NCBI RefSeq assembly: GCF_900156685.1
Contig: NZ_FTOJ01000001.1
Span: 62,001 to 126,000 of the forward strand
DNA from: Chryseobacterium piscicola
GTDB taxonomy: Bacteria; Bacteroidota; Bacteroidia; Flavobacteriales; Weeksellaceae
DNA length: 64,000 nucleotides
Direction of reading: 5' to 3'
Positions 44,921 through 53,554 of the stretch are shown here, one piece after another. Position 1 is the first letter of the stretch. Every line of letters starts with the position of its first letter. Position numbers and translations under genes: made by a program. A model generated the notes under the pieces. The model did not search any database and was not told the origin of the DNA. It saw only the letters and a program-made list of their open reading frames with translations.

Positions 44921-44960
44921 CATTCTAATTGCATTCTAATCTCTTTAATTGCATTTTAAT
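44921..44960 (+). promoter_or_regulatory. Iterated CATTCTAATTG array, candidate response-regulator operator
   Basis: Related words start at 44921 (CATTCTAATTG), 44932 (CATTCTAAT), about 44943 (CTTTAATTG) and 44952 (CATTTTAAT), a spacing of about one DNA turn. Direct repeats at 10-11 bp are how OmpR-family dimers bind DNA. The array lies in the 132-base gap between the kinase gene and the UspA-like gene. Confidence 0.55.
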
Positions 44961-45039
44961 TTCCTTGCAAAAAAAATTTAATCTGGGGATGATACTTTTG
45001 TTTAGTAAATAAGTTATTCACTAATCAAATCCAAAAGTT

Positions 45040-45537
45040 ATGATCAAAACCATTTTAATAGCAACCGATTTTTCTCTGGAATCTCTTCATCTAATGAAGA
45101 AAGTATTAAGAGATAAAAACTCCGCAGACAGCGGTATTCAATTTAATATTCTTCTTGTTTCCGGCTACGATGCAGGAGATTCAATAAGAAATCTTCTTTT
45201 CAACACCAAAGGCAAAATATTCAATAAAATAATATCCAAAGAATTTTCCGACGCCTACAACATTATCAAAAACAAGTACCCTCATCTCGTTAACAAGGTC
45301 ATGTGTGATGTTTTTACTGGAAATTTCCAAAGAACATTTGATCAATATCTGATAACAGAAAACGTAGAAGAAGCTTACTACACAGATTATCTGCAAGATA
45401 GCATCAGCAAGAGAAAGTTTAATCTTGCGCCCTTTTTGAAAAAAAATTCAGTTTTGGAAGCACAAGAAATCAAAACACAAAACAAAGGATTCTTGCCCGA
45501 GAAAGGAAAAATCGCTGAAGTATTTGTAGAAGTTTAA
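45040..45537 (+). CDS. UspA-like small protein
   Basis: The 165-residue protein begins MIKTILIATDFSLESLHLMK, the beta-alpha start of universal stress proteins. It continues with a second strand (FNILLVSGYDAG) but lacks the usual C-terminal GxxGxxxxxxxxGS nucleotide loop. It may be a divergent USP fold with no ATP binding. It follows the two-component system on the same strand and is preceded by the repeated array, so it is a likely target of that system. A terminator follows at 45698. Confidence 0.6.
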   Translation: MIKTILIATDFSLESLHLMKKVLRDKNSADSGIQFNILLVSGYDAGDSIRNLLFNTKGKIFNKIISKEFSDAYNIIKNKYPHLVNKVMCDVFTGNFQRTFDQYLITENVEEAYYTDYLQDSISKRKFNLAPFLKKNSVLEAQEIKTQNKGFLPEKGKIAEVFVEV

Positions 45538-45550
45538 TAATAGCCCGAAT

Positions 45551-45649
45551 ATGATGTCTTTGTTATATGATAAAATTCACGGCTGTATTGCGGCACTCCC
45601 CAACTCTAAAAGAAAACAAAAAACTAAACTCATTTTAGAAGAGGGTTAA
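45551..45649 (+). other. 32-codon open frame in the gap after the UspA-like gene
   Basis: The 305-base gap before mutL holds a short frame starting MMSLLYDKIHGCIAALPNSK and ending EEG. Its start lies 13 bases after the previous stop, and a good terminator follows, so it would be inside the same transcript. I do not recognise it and it may be chance. The rest of the gap holds the terminator and the mutL promoter region. Confidence 0.2.
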
Positions 45650-45697
45650 AATAAATAGTAATAAAAATCATTAGTGGTATTTAGTTAGTTTGAAACT

Positions 45698-45733
45698 CCT
45701 GTTTTCTTTATTTTGAAAGCGGGCGTTTTTTTG
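45698..45733 (+). terminator. Terminator upstream of mutL
   Basis: CCTGTTTTC (45698-45706) and GAAAGCGGG (45715-45723) pair along nine positions with two G-U wobbles in RNA. A seven-base T run follows. It probably ends the two-component/UspA transcript. Confidence 0.6.
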
Positions 45734-45816
45734 TTAAAAAAAGTTTTAAACATTAATTGTTGATATGTTAACCGTTAATTCATGGTCTGTTTTTTTCAGT
45801 TGTGAATTGCTTTGAT

Positions 45817-45824
45817 TATTTTTG
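45817..45824 (+). promoter_or_regulatory. -7 box of mutL (TATTTTTG)
   Basis: TATTTTTG matches TAnnTTTG and lies 18 bases before the mutL ATG. Confidence 0.5.
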
Positions 45825-45842
45825 TAAGTTGATTCTTTATAT

Positions 45843-47618
45843 ATGTCAGATATTATTCAGCTTTTACCCGATCATGTAGCCAATCAGATTGCGGCAGGAG
45901 AAGTCGTTCAACGGCCAGCTTCTATTGTAAAAGAGTTGTTGGAAAACGCTATTGATGCAGGTGCCTCAAAAGTAGAGCTCATTATTCGGGAAGCCGGAAA
46001 AAACCTCATCCAAGTAGTAGATGATGGCAAAGGCATGTCTGAAACTGATGCCAGAATGGCTTTCGAGCGCCATGCAACCTCAAAAATACGGGGTACTGAA
46101 GATATTTTCAAAATCGCTACTAAAGGATTTCGTGGGGAAGCTTTAGCATCAATTGCTGCGGTAGCTCAGGTTGAGCTAAAAACCAAGTTGAAAGACGCTA
46201 CATTAGGAACCAACATCTATATAGAAGGAGGAACTTTTCAGTTTCAGGAGCCTGCACAAACGTCTGAAGGATCAAATTTTTTGGTTAAAAATCTTTTCTA
46301 CAATGTTCCTGCAAGAAGAAAATTCCTTAAAAACAACAATATAGAATTCCGCCACGTTATTGATGAATTTCAACGCGTGGCATTAGCTCACGAAAATATT
46401 GAGTTCTCATTTTTTCAAGATGATGAGGCTATTTTTAGGTTGAGAAAAGGAAGCCAAATGCAGAGAATTGTAGATATTTTTGGCAGAAAACTTCACCCAC
46501 AGCTTATTCCTATAAAAGAAGATATTACTTGGTGCAAGCTTCATGGTTTTGTAGCGAAACCCGAAGGAGCAAAAAAAACCAGAGGCGAACAATTTTTATT
46601 CGTTAACGGAAGATTTTTTAAAAGTCCTTATTTTAATAAAGCTGTTCAGGAAGCTTTTGAAGGATTGCTTTTACCTGGGTTTATTCCCACATTTTTCCTT
46701 TTTCTGGAAATTGATCCTGAGAAAATTGATGTTAACATTCATCCTCAAAAAACAGAAGTAAAATTTGAAGATGAGCATCTTATTTTTGCGCTTTTACGAT
46801 CTACTATCAAAAGATCTTTGGGAATTTATAATATTGCTCCGAGTTTAGATTTCGAAAGAGATCCTCATCTGGATCAAATAATGCAGAGAAGTTTTTCTAG
46901 CAAAGGAAATGTTGCTGTAAAAATGCCAGAAATTACGGTAGACAAAGATTACAATCCTTTTCTTGAAGAAAAGCAAGTTACCAAAGCCGAGATGCAGAAT
47001 CTTGCGGAAATGTACCATCAGAATATTTCTGCGGAGCCTTCGAAGATTAATCTTTTTGAAGACGAAGATTTCGATGAAGATTTGATGAGACTTCCTAACG
47101 GATATTGGCTCTTCAACAAAGGCGACAGAACGCTGATGCTAGATTTAGGTAGAATGCACCGTTTGGTGGTTTCTGAAAATAATAAATCTGAAAGAAAAAC
47201 AAATTCCACAAGTCACTCATTACTGTTCTCTCTAGAATATCACATGAATGAAATTGAGAAAAACAAATACCGTTCGATAAAAAAATATTTGCCGGAATTG
47301 GGGTTTGACATGAAAATTGCACATGAGAGCGTACTGAGAATAGACAGCGTACCAGAGGGCTTAAAAAAAACCCAGGTAATGAAATTTCTAGAAAATCTTT
47401 TTGACATTTTAGAATATAAAAATGAGGACGAATTTATGCAGTTTTACCAGAATCAGTGGTCTAAGATGCAATCTAAATCCCGTTTTGATTTTATTTATAA
47501 AAAAGATGCGGAGCAACTCATAAAAGACTTTACAGCACTTGGATTTCCTGAGTTTTTACCGAATGGAAAGCGTTGTTTTTACGAAGTTCCCTTTAATGAT
47601 ATTAAAAATAAATTTTAA
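45843..47618 (+). CDS. mutL: DNA mismatch repair protein MutL
   Basis: MutL couples mismatch recognition by MutS to strand incision. The GHKL ATPase motifs are clear: VKELLENAIDAGA, VVDDGKGMSE, and TKGFRGEALASIAAV. A transducer domain follows (FLFVNGRFF, DVNIHPQKTEV). The C-terminal dimerisation domain starts near residue 420. The 591-residue length is normal for Bacteroidota. It leads a plus-strand run with a rhomboid protease gene, an EEP gene and two lipoprotein genes; this order is common in the lineage without a clear functional tie. Confidence 0.95.
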   Translation: MSDIIQLLPDHVANQIAAGEVVQRPASIVKELLENAIDAGASKVELIIREAGKNLIQVVDDGKGMSETDARMAFERHATSKIRGTEDIFKIATKGFRGEALASIAAVAQVELKTKLKDATLGTNIYIEGGTFQFQEPAQTSEGSNFLVKNLFYNVPARRKFLKNNNIEFRHVIDEFQRVALAHENIEFSFFQDDEAIFRLRKGSQMQRIVDIFGRKLHPQLIPIKEDITWCKLHGFVAKPEGAKKTRGEQFLFVNGRFFKSPYFNKAVQEAFEGLLLPGFIPTFFLFLEIDPEKIDVNIHPQKTEVKFEDEHLIFALLRSTIKRSLGIYNIAPSLDFERDPHLDQIMQRSFSSKGNVAVKMPEITVDKDYNPFLEEKQVTKAEMQNLAEMYHQNISAEPSKINLFEDEDFDEDLMRLPNGYWLFNKGDRTLMLDLGRMHRLVVSENNKSERKTNSTSHSLLFSLEYHMNEIEKNKYRSIKKYLPELGFDMKIAHESVLRIDSVPEGLKKTQVMKFLENLFDILEYKNEDEFMQFYQNQWSKMQSKSRFDFIYKKDAEQLIKDFTALGFPEFLPNGKRCFYEVPFNDIKNKF

Positions 47619-47622
47619 GTAA

Positions 47623-48345
47623 ATGTTTAATAATATACCGCCCATTACCCGTAACATTATTATTTTGAATATAGTGGTTTTTATTGCAGCTCTGGTTATG
47701 CCGCAGCTCAATGACTATTTAGCCGCTTACTTTCCGTTGTTGCCGCAATTTCGGTCATGGCAAATTGTAACACACATGTTTATGCATGGAAGTTTTATGC
47801 ATATTCTTTTTAATATGTTTACCTTATTTAGTTTCGGCCCTATTTTAGAGCAATCTTTAGGAGAAAAGAAATATTTAATTCTTTATTTCCTAAGTGGTTT
47901 AGGGGCATTTTTACTATATACCTTATGGAATTTTTTGCAATATCAGAATGCATATACTGAATTAAATGACTTAGGTTTTAATATCCAAGGATACATTGCT
48001 GATCCGGAAAGTTTTATAAACACTAAAGTCCCATTGCGGGTTCAGGAGTTAGTAAGTGAAAAAATAAATCCAGTAATATTTGGCAGAATGGTTGGGGCTT
48101 CGGGAGCCATATTCGGTGTTATTGCTGCTTTTGCAACATTGTATCCAGACTCAAAAATAGGAATTATGTTTATCCCAATACCCGTGAAGGTTAAATACGT
48201 TTTGCCGGTTATAATTATAGGATCCATTGCATTGGAAGTAACCGGAAATGCAGGCGGCATTGCCCATTTAGCACACGTTGGTGGTGCCATTGTCGGTTTT
48301 ATCTTAGCTAAAATCTGGAAAAAACACCTTTACCGTTTCAACTAA
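47623..48345 (+). CDS. Rhomboid-family intramembrane serine protease
   Basis: The 240-residue protein has six membrane helices. The family elements are HMFMHGSFMHILFNMFTLFS, the catalytic serine in VGASGAIFGVIAA, and the catalytic histidine in GIAHLAHVGGAIVGF. A loop of about 45 residues between helices 3 and 4 (ELNDLGFNIQGYIAD...) is longer than usual. It cleaves membrane-spanning substrates; none is known here. It starts four bases after mutL. Confidence 0.92.
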   Translation: MFNNIPPITRNIIILNIVVFIAALVMPQLNDYLAAYFPLLPQFRSWQIVTHMFMHGSFMHILFNMFTLFSFGPILEQSLGEKKYLILYFLSGLGAFLLYTLWNFLQYQNAYTELNDLGFNIQGYIADPESFINTKVPLRVQELVSEKINPVIFGRMVGASGAIFGVIAAFATLYPDSKIGIMFIPIPVKVKYVLPVIIIGSIALEVTGNAGGIAHLAHVGGAIVGFILAKIWKKHLYRFN

Positions 48346-48351
48346 AAATAT

Positions 48352-49344
48352 ATGAAAGCTGTAAGACTTATTTTGCTGATATGTCATCTCGGAATTCTAT
48401 TTCTGCTTTTTGCCGTCTTGCTGAATGCCTACATTCCGCCAAGGGTTTTTCCATGGTTTAATATTTTATCTTTAGGTTTTCCTGTTCTTATTTCAGCTTA
48501 TGCTTTACTTACTGTTTTTTGGATTTTTATGTGGAAAAAGAGAGCGTTTGTATTTCTGCTTTTCGGATTGTTTTTCTTTTCTGCAACACAGCGTTGGTTC
48601 AATTACAGTTCTACAAAAGGCGATTCGGATTTAAAAATAATTACAATCAATGCAAAAGGCGGAAAATTCGGTAAACAAGAAATAGAAAAATACATCAACA
48701 GTCAACATGCAGATCTTGTCTTGATGCAGGAAGACGGTAATCTAGATTATCAATTTTCAGGTTTAAAAAAAGCCAGAGAAAACCCCCTCAGCTCACTTTA
48801 TTCAAAATATGAAATTGTAGGATACAAAGAGATTTTCGAAGGCTTGTACAGTGAAGATTTTAATGCATTTGCAGATTATACAGATTTAAAAATAGAAGGT
48901 AAAGGCTACCGAATAATCAATATTTACCTTCAACCTTTTAAATTTGAAAAAAGCATGGTAAAACTCAACGGAGACAGCAATCAAGATGAGCAAAAGGTAA
49001 AAAATATAGTAAAAAGACTTATTCCAACATTTAAAATACATCAAGATCAAATAGATATTATCAGAAAATATATAGACAACTCACCTTATCCTGTAATCAT
49101 GACGGGAGACTTCAATGCTGTTCCCAATTCTTATGAATATTATCATTTAGGCAAAAATCTTCAGGACGCTTTTGTAAAAGCTGGAAAAGGCAGTGCTACA
49201 AGTTTTCATGACTACAAATATCCTTTGCGGTTAGATTATATCTTCACTTCAAAATCTATTGAGCCTATTTCTTACCAAGTAGACCGCTCGGTAAGGCTCT
49301 CTGACCATTTTCCCGTTTTGGCAACATTTAAAATTTTAAATTAA
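48352..49344 (+). CDS. Membrane-bound endonuclease/exonuclease/phosphatase-family protein
   Basis: The 330-residue protein has three membrane helices in the first 90 residues. An EEP catalytic domain follows with KIITINAKGGKFG, the catalytic Glu in VLMQEDGN, PVIMTGDFNAVPNS (Asp and Asn), and the final SDHFPVLATF (Asp-His pair). The active domain probably faces the periplasm. The family includes nucleases and lipid phosphatases, and the sequence does not decide between them. It is co-transcribed with the rhomboid gene. Confidence 0.88.
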   Translation: MKAVRLILLICHLGILFLLFAVLLNAYIPPRVFPWFNILSLGFPVLISAYALLTVFWIFMWKKRAFVFLLFGLFFFSATQRWFNYSSTKGDSDLKIITINAKGGKFGKQEIEKYINSQHADLVLMQEDGNLDYQFSGLKKARENPLSSLYSKYEIVGYKEIFEGLYSEDFNAFADYTDLKIEGKGYRIINIYLQPFKFEKSMVKLNGDSNQDEQKVKNIVKRLIPTFKIHQDQIDIIRKYIDNSPYPVIMTGDFNAVPNSYEYYHLGKNLQDAFVKAGKGSATSFHDYKYPLRLDYIFTSKSIEPISYQVDRSVRLSDHFPVLATFKILN

Positions 49345-49388
49345 ATGTGTATTGTGGCAACAAAATTGCTTCAAATAATAGAATCTTT

Positions 49389-49724
49389 ATGAAAAATTTA
49401 ATCCCAGCATTATTGAGTTTTGCTTTTTTAGGGTTTCTTGCGTGCAGTAAGAAAACGGATGCTAACTTAGCCACAGTAAGCGACGAGAGCCGTGCAACTT
49501 ATGACACAACAGCCATAGATTCTTTTTCGCCTGGTGCCACTTCAGTGGATGTAGTAAGACAAATCCGAATTTCATCGCAACGGTATCAGGATTCTTTAAA
49601 AGAGGTCATCAAACTACAAGAGCAGGAAAAGAAGATTGCTGAAGAATTGGAAAAAGAAAACAAAAAGAAAGCGGAAGAAGAAAAGAAAAAAGTGACAGAA
49701 ACCGAGAAAGATAACAAACAATAA
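49389..49724 (+). CDS. Small lipoprotein with charged coiled-coil tail
   Basis: The 111-residue protein has a signal peptide ending in FLACSKK. A middle segment rich in Thr and Ser follows. The Lys/Glu-rich tail (EQEKKIAEELEKENKKKAEE) would form a long charged helix. The ATG at 49389 gives a proper signal peptide; an upstream reading at 49347 would overlap a region without one. I do not recognise a family. A second lipoprotein with a similar helical tail follows after ten bases. Confidence 0.6.
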   Translation: MKNLIPALLSFAFLGFLACSKKTDANLATVSDESRATYDTTAIDSFSPGATSVDVVRQIRISSQRYQDSLKEVIKLQEQEKKIAEELEKENKKKAEEEKKKVTETEKDNKQ

Positions 49725-49734
49725 AAATTTACAT

Positions 49735-50109
49735 ATGAAAAAGAATATCATCATTGCAGCAGTATTTTTAGGATTAATGACTGCTTGTACAAAATCTACC
49801 TCAAAAACCGAAACTATTGAAAATGCTGACGGATCAAAAACCACGATTACAACCACTGAAACCACTTCAGGAATTGTTGACAGTTCTGATCTTAACAAAA
49901 CTAAAAATAATATCAACAGCAAAATTGATGAAGCTACAAACGACATTGATAATAAAGCTGATGTAGCAAAACAAAAGATTGACGAAACCGCCCAAAAGAC
50001 CAAGAAAGATTTGAACGAGGCCGGTAAAGACATAAAAGATGCCGCTGCAAAAGGAGCCGGAAAAATAGAAGAAAGCGCAAAAAAGCTAAGGGAAGATTTG
50101 AATAAATAA
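49735..50109 (+). CDS. Amphipathic-helix lipoprotein
   Basis: The 124-residue protein has a lipobox LMTAC and a Thr-rich spacer (TTITTTETTSG). From about residue 55 on, near-11-residue repeats appear (INSKIDEATND, ADVAKQKIDET, KKDLNEAGKDI, GKIEESAKKLR). These resemble LEA- or apolipoprotein-like helices that become ordered on membranes or under dehydration stress. It pairs with the preceding lipoprotein gene and ends at a strong bidirectional terminator. Confidence 0.6.
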   Translation: MKKNIIIAAVFLGLMTACTKSTSKTETIENADGSKTTITTTETTSGIVDSSDLNKTKNNINSKIDEATNDIDNKADVAKQKIDETAQKTKKDLNEAGKDIKDAAAKGAGKIEESAKKLREDLNK

Positions 50110-50130
50110 CAAATACAAATCAACCACAGA

Positions 50131-50160
50131 AAAACCGCAGAAATTCTGCGGTTTTATTTA
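50131..50160. terminator. Bidirectional terminator between the lipoprotein and GH3 genes
   Basis: AAAACCGCAGAA and TTCTGCGGTTTT (50131-50155) form a perfect stem of about 12 bp with T-rich sequence on the plus strand. The minus strand also has a U-rich exit. Confidence 0.85.
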
Positions 50161-50169
50161 TTTATTTTT

Positions 50170-51684
50170 TTATTTATTTAAATCTAAAAGCACATCAATA
50201 TATTCTCGATCGTTGCTAAGGCGAGGAACTTTATTTTGACCTCCAAGCTTTCCTTTAGATTCTAGCCAGAGATAGAATAGATTGGGCTTTGCAACGTGTA
50301 CTACTGGTCTTTTCAGGGTAATATTATTGTATCTTTTAGCCTCATAATCTGAGTTTACAGATTTTAAATGCTGATCAAAAGAGTCTATAAAAGCTTCCAA
50401 GTTTTGGGGATGCTTATTGAATTCAAAAATCCATTCGTGGGCACCGCTTTCGTTTTCTTTCATAAAAACCGGAGCTCCCGTAAATTCAGAAATACTTGCG
50501 TGCGTGCATTCACAAGCTTTCGCCAAAGCGGCATCTACATTATTAATCATCAATTCTTCACCAAAAGCATTGATATAATGCTTCGTTCTTCCCGTGATTT
50601 TTATTCTGAAAGGATTTGTAGACGTAAAAACTACAGTATCACCTATTAAATAACGCCAAAGGCCACCGTTGGTAGTAATAACCATTGCGTAATTTTTTCC
50701 TTTTTCCACCTCTTCAAGGCACACTACTTTCGGGTTAGAAAGATGAAACTGATCCATCGGAATAAACTCGTAGAAAATACCGTAATCTAGCATCAGAAGC
50801 ATTTCGTCGCTGTCTGAACGATCTTGAATCCCAAAAAATCCCTCAGAAGCATTATAAATTTCGTAGTAATTTATTTTCTTGCCGATAAGGTGTTGGTATT
50901 GTTCACGATAAGGTTTAAAACTGATTCCACCATGAAAAAACACCTCAAGATTCGGCCAGAGCTTAGAAATACTTTCTGCATCTGTTTCTTTGATAACTCT
51001 TTGCAGAAGCACCATCATCCAGCTGGGAACACCGAGAATACTTCCGACATCTTCATTTTTAACCTGAGAAACAATTGCTTGAAGCTTGGCTTCCCATTCA
51101 GACATCAGAGAAACTTTTTTATTCGGAATCGTGGTAATTTCTACCCAAAAAGGGAGATTATCGATGATAATTGCTGATAAATCGCCGAATTTTGTGTTGA
51201 AATCGGCGTATAATTCTGAGCTTCCACCAAGACGAAGGTTTTTATTGGTGAAAAGCTGATTTTCTGGATGATTATTGGCATAAATGGAAACCATGTCTTT
51301 ACCTGCTTTCATGTGGCAGTATTCCAGGCTTTCTGCAGAGATTGGGATGAATTTGCTTTTCGCATTCGTCGTACCGGAAGATTTCGCAAAATGCTTGATG
51401 TAGCCGGGCCAGCTGACATCTTTTTGTCCTTGCCTTGCCTTTTCGATGTAAGGTTCAAAATCTTCATAACAAACCACAGGGACTTTATTTTTAAAATCCT
51501 GATAGCTGGAAATAGAGTTGAAGCCATACTTTTTCCCATACTCAGTGTCTTCCGCATGAAAAAGTTGCGAAAAGAGAATCCCTTTCTGGGTTTCTATCGG
51601 ATGATCGATGAAATGCTGTATCTGGTCTATCCGTTGCTTGATAAACCAATTGACCACCGTATTGAAAAGTGCTTTCGTTGCCAT
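50170..51684 (-). CDS. GH3-family acyl-adenylate-forming protein
   Basis: The 504-residue protein belongs to the bacterial GH3 auxin-responsive-promoter family, part of the ANL superfamily (acyl-adenylate formation and conjugation to an amine). Visible motifs are the phosphate-loop-like FAKSSGTTNAKSKFIPIS, the adenylate-binding YNASEGFFGIQ, and LWRYLIGDTVVFTS. Plant enzymes join amino acids to jasmonate or auxin. Bacteroidota homologues are numerous but uncharacterised. It is convergent with the lipoprotein genes and lies just downstream of the accessory patch on the same strand. Confidence 0.9.
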   Translation of the reverse strand: MATKALFNTVVNWFIKQRIDQIQHFIDHPIETQKGILFSQLFHAEDTEYGKKYGFNSISSYQDFKNKVPVVCYEDFEPYIEKARQGQKDVSWPGYIKHFAKSSGTTNAKSKFIPISAESLEYCHMKAGKDMVSIYANNHPENQLFTNKNLRLGGSSELYADFNTKFGDLSAIIIDNLPFWVEITTIPNKKVSLMSEWEAKLQAIVSQVKNEDVGSILGVPSWMMVLLQRVIKETDAESISKLWPNLEVFFHGGISFKPYREQYQHLIGKKINYYEIYNASEGFFGIQDRSDSDEMLLMLDYGIFYEFIPMDQFHLSNPKVVCLEEVEKGKNYAMVITTNGGLWRYLIGDTVVFTSTNPFRIKITGRTKHYINAFGEELMINNVDAALAKACECTHASISEFTGAPVFMKENESGAHEWIFEFNKHPQNLEAFIDSFDQHLKSVNSDYEAKRYNNITLKRPVVHVAKPNLFYLWLESKGKLGGQNKVPRLSNDREYIDVLLDLNK

Positions 51685-51734
51685 TACAACAAATATAACA
51701 ATTCTTGGATAGGCAGGAAATATTTGGGTATAAA

Positions 51735-51765
51735 AAAACCGCTGCGGAAATTGGGCAGCGGTTTT
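51735..51765 (-). terminator. Terminator at the end of accessory unit 1
   Basis: AAAACCGCTGC (51735-51745) pairs perfectly with GCAGCGGTTTT (51755-51765). On the minus strand a run of seven T follows. Confidence 0.8.
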
Positions 51766-51793
51766 AAAGTTAATCCAGATAAGACTACAATTA

Positions 51794-51866
51794 TCATTTT
51801 AAGATGCTGGCAATTCATAAGTATAAATGAAAATAAAAAGCTTGATATTAAAAATATATTTTTCAT
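51794..51866 (-). pseudogene. Deleted remnant of an FxGTW partner gene
   Basis: An ATG six bases after unit 1 opens a clean lipoprotein signal peptide, MKNIFLISSFLFSFILMNCQ, like that of the intact partner at 14951. After about 20 codons the sequence runs straight into a few codons ending ILK-stop in another frame, and then the terminator. The whole FxGTW domain is missing. The simplest explanation is an internal deletion of several hundred bases that kept the signal peptide, the last codons and the terminator. Confidence 0.55.
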
Positions 51867-51872
51867 AATTAT

Positions 51873-53348
51873 TTAATTTGGACAGTTGGTTTTAATTGTT
51901 TTTTTTGTAAAAGGGTTATAAGATAATTTTTGCCAAGTATTGAAATCACTTGATGCCTTAAATAATTGTATTCCTACAAATTTTTCTTCAAAAAAGCTTA
52001 CAAGCCCATTTTCATTTTGCTCAATCGTATTTTTAATATCAACACTTTCGGCATATGTTTCTTCTTTTTTCTCTTTAATATTATCAAACTCCCAACCAAA
52101 GAAATAACTATCAGCCCATGCAGTAAATGAGTTGAGATCTGTAATGGTCATCGCATATTGTGTGCCGTGATCGGTGACAAGATAGAAGACTGTATTTTCA
52201 TTAAAATTACCATTGTCTATTCCCTACTTAATATCAAAAATATCTGCTAAAGAAAATATCGTTAATCCATTTACTGTATGAGTATGCATGTAAACAGGAT
52301 ACATATAACCAGTTCCTAAAGAAAATTCAATTTGTTGATCTTCGCTAGTTTGCTCATAATACTGAGCGTGAAGTTCATTATTGGAATCTTGAAACATTGC
52401 ATAACAAATTTCTCCTTTAATCTGTGGATTGGTAGAAGGTAAGTTATTTTCTAAATGCGTAAGCATTCCTTTGACTGTTGTTGGACAGGCTACGTCTAAA
52501 ACATTTCTTTGTAAAGGATTTTTAATCTTATCACATGGATTTGCTGTTGAGCCAAAACCTCCTCCCGGATTATACGGTCCCGTATATATAGGGCTCGGTC
52601 CAGGTCCATTGCCAGGAGATGCTCCACCGCCACAATCTGTTGGTAACATTACATATCGTATCATGTAAAATCCTGTATCAGCCGGTGTGCAATCCATATG
52701 TCCTTGTGTTCCACAGAGGCAACCGGGATCACCTGTTTCATGTTGTTGATTACTGCTGCAAACTCCCGGAACCCAGACATACTGTTGAAAAGCAACCTGT
52801 GGACAATACATTGCTTTTTGCGTTGCAGAACCATCCCGCAATTGTCCTAAATACTCCAATCTTACATGCTTGGTTACTTCTTCTTTTGCAACTTGGCTCT
52901 GATGATTTACAATGATGCTGTCATATCTTATAAATAAGCATCAAAAACACCATTATCCTGTTCGTTTACAACATAATTTTCAAGGTACGCAGACTTATCA
53001 TTATTTTCTGAATAAAAAGTCTAGGTCTTCCTCCCTTTTTCATGTTCAGAAATATAAACATATTCTGTATCAATCTTAAAGTTGTTAATTAAGAAAGTTT
53101 TCGAATTCTCCGCAACTTTATTATTTTTCTTTAGGCTTTTAAATTTTAGTTTTTCGAATAGATGAGGGGCTTCATTTTTAAATTCAACATATCTAAGTTG
53201 TCTTAGAAGATTCTCACTGGTAATTCTGCTGTATTCCTGTTCGCTCTGTAAAAGCTCACTTGAGCAGGAAAAGAGAATAAATAGAAAAAAAAAACATCTG
53301 CCCATACCACCTTATGTGATGAATGGGCGTTAATAATTTTAGTTTCAT
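51873..53348 (-). pseudogene. Accessory JAMM-like lipoprotein gene, copy 1 (multiply interrupted)
   Basis: Read through its lesions this is a gene of about 492 codons. It has a lipoprotein-like start (FSCSSELLQSEQEYS), a Cys-rich segment (YCPQ, PGVCSS, GDPGCLCG, DCTPAD), a Gly/Pro linker, then a C-terminal domain with GEICYAMFQ and HTHTVNGLTIFSLAD, ending LSYNPF...TNCPN. The HxH-x8-SxxD spacing recalls JAMM/Prok-JAB metalloproteases. Lesions: a ten-base T tract against nine in copy 2, an in-frame TAG at 53021-53023 where copy 2 has TAC, the -1 frameshift shared with copy 2 at about 52930, and an in-frame TAG at 52224-52226. It is almost certainly non-functional as one protein. A remnant partner gene follows. 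Confidence 0.75.
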
Positions 53349-53540
53349 TATGTAAATAAATTAAGTCTCAAAATTTGTCTCAGAAAAAATAGGATTTTTT
53401 CCTTTTTATACAACTCTTTGTGTCTTTTTTACAAATTAAAAGGAATAATTTTGAAAATAATTACGGGAATCCACAATTACACAAACAATTTTTTAATAAA
53501 TAAAAAAACCGCTGCACAAAAGTATAGCGGTCTTGAGATT
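52528..53540. repeat. 1-kb direct repeat, copy 1
   Basis: The segment from TTATCACA (52528) to GAGATT (53540) is repeated at 54852-55862 in the same orientation with only scattered differences. It covers the Cys-rich and lipoprotein halves of the accessory gene, its 5' region and the terminator of the gene before it. Identity ends abruptly at the start of the JAMM-like domain. Confidence 0.9.
53502..53532 (-). terminator. Terminator between accessory units
   Basis: On the minus strand GACCGCT pairs with AGCGGT and a seven-base T run follows. The hairpin is part of the 1-kb repeat and is duplicated at 55824-55854. Confidence 0.7.
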
Positions 53541-53554
53541 GATTAACTCCTTCT

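Noticed and set aside
49614..50123. 169-codon minus-strand frame opposite the two lipoproteins
   Set aside because: It is the complement of Lys/Glu/Asp-rich codons, giving a Phe/Ser-rich shadow; both plus-strand genes have proper signal peptides.
51268..51876. 202-codon plus-strand frame opposite GH3
   Set aside because: It is antisense to GH3, which has full-length family motifs, and it runs across a terminator.
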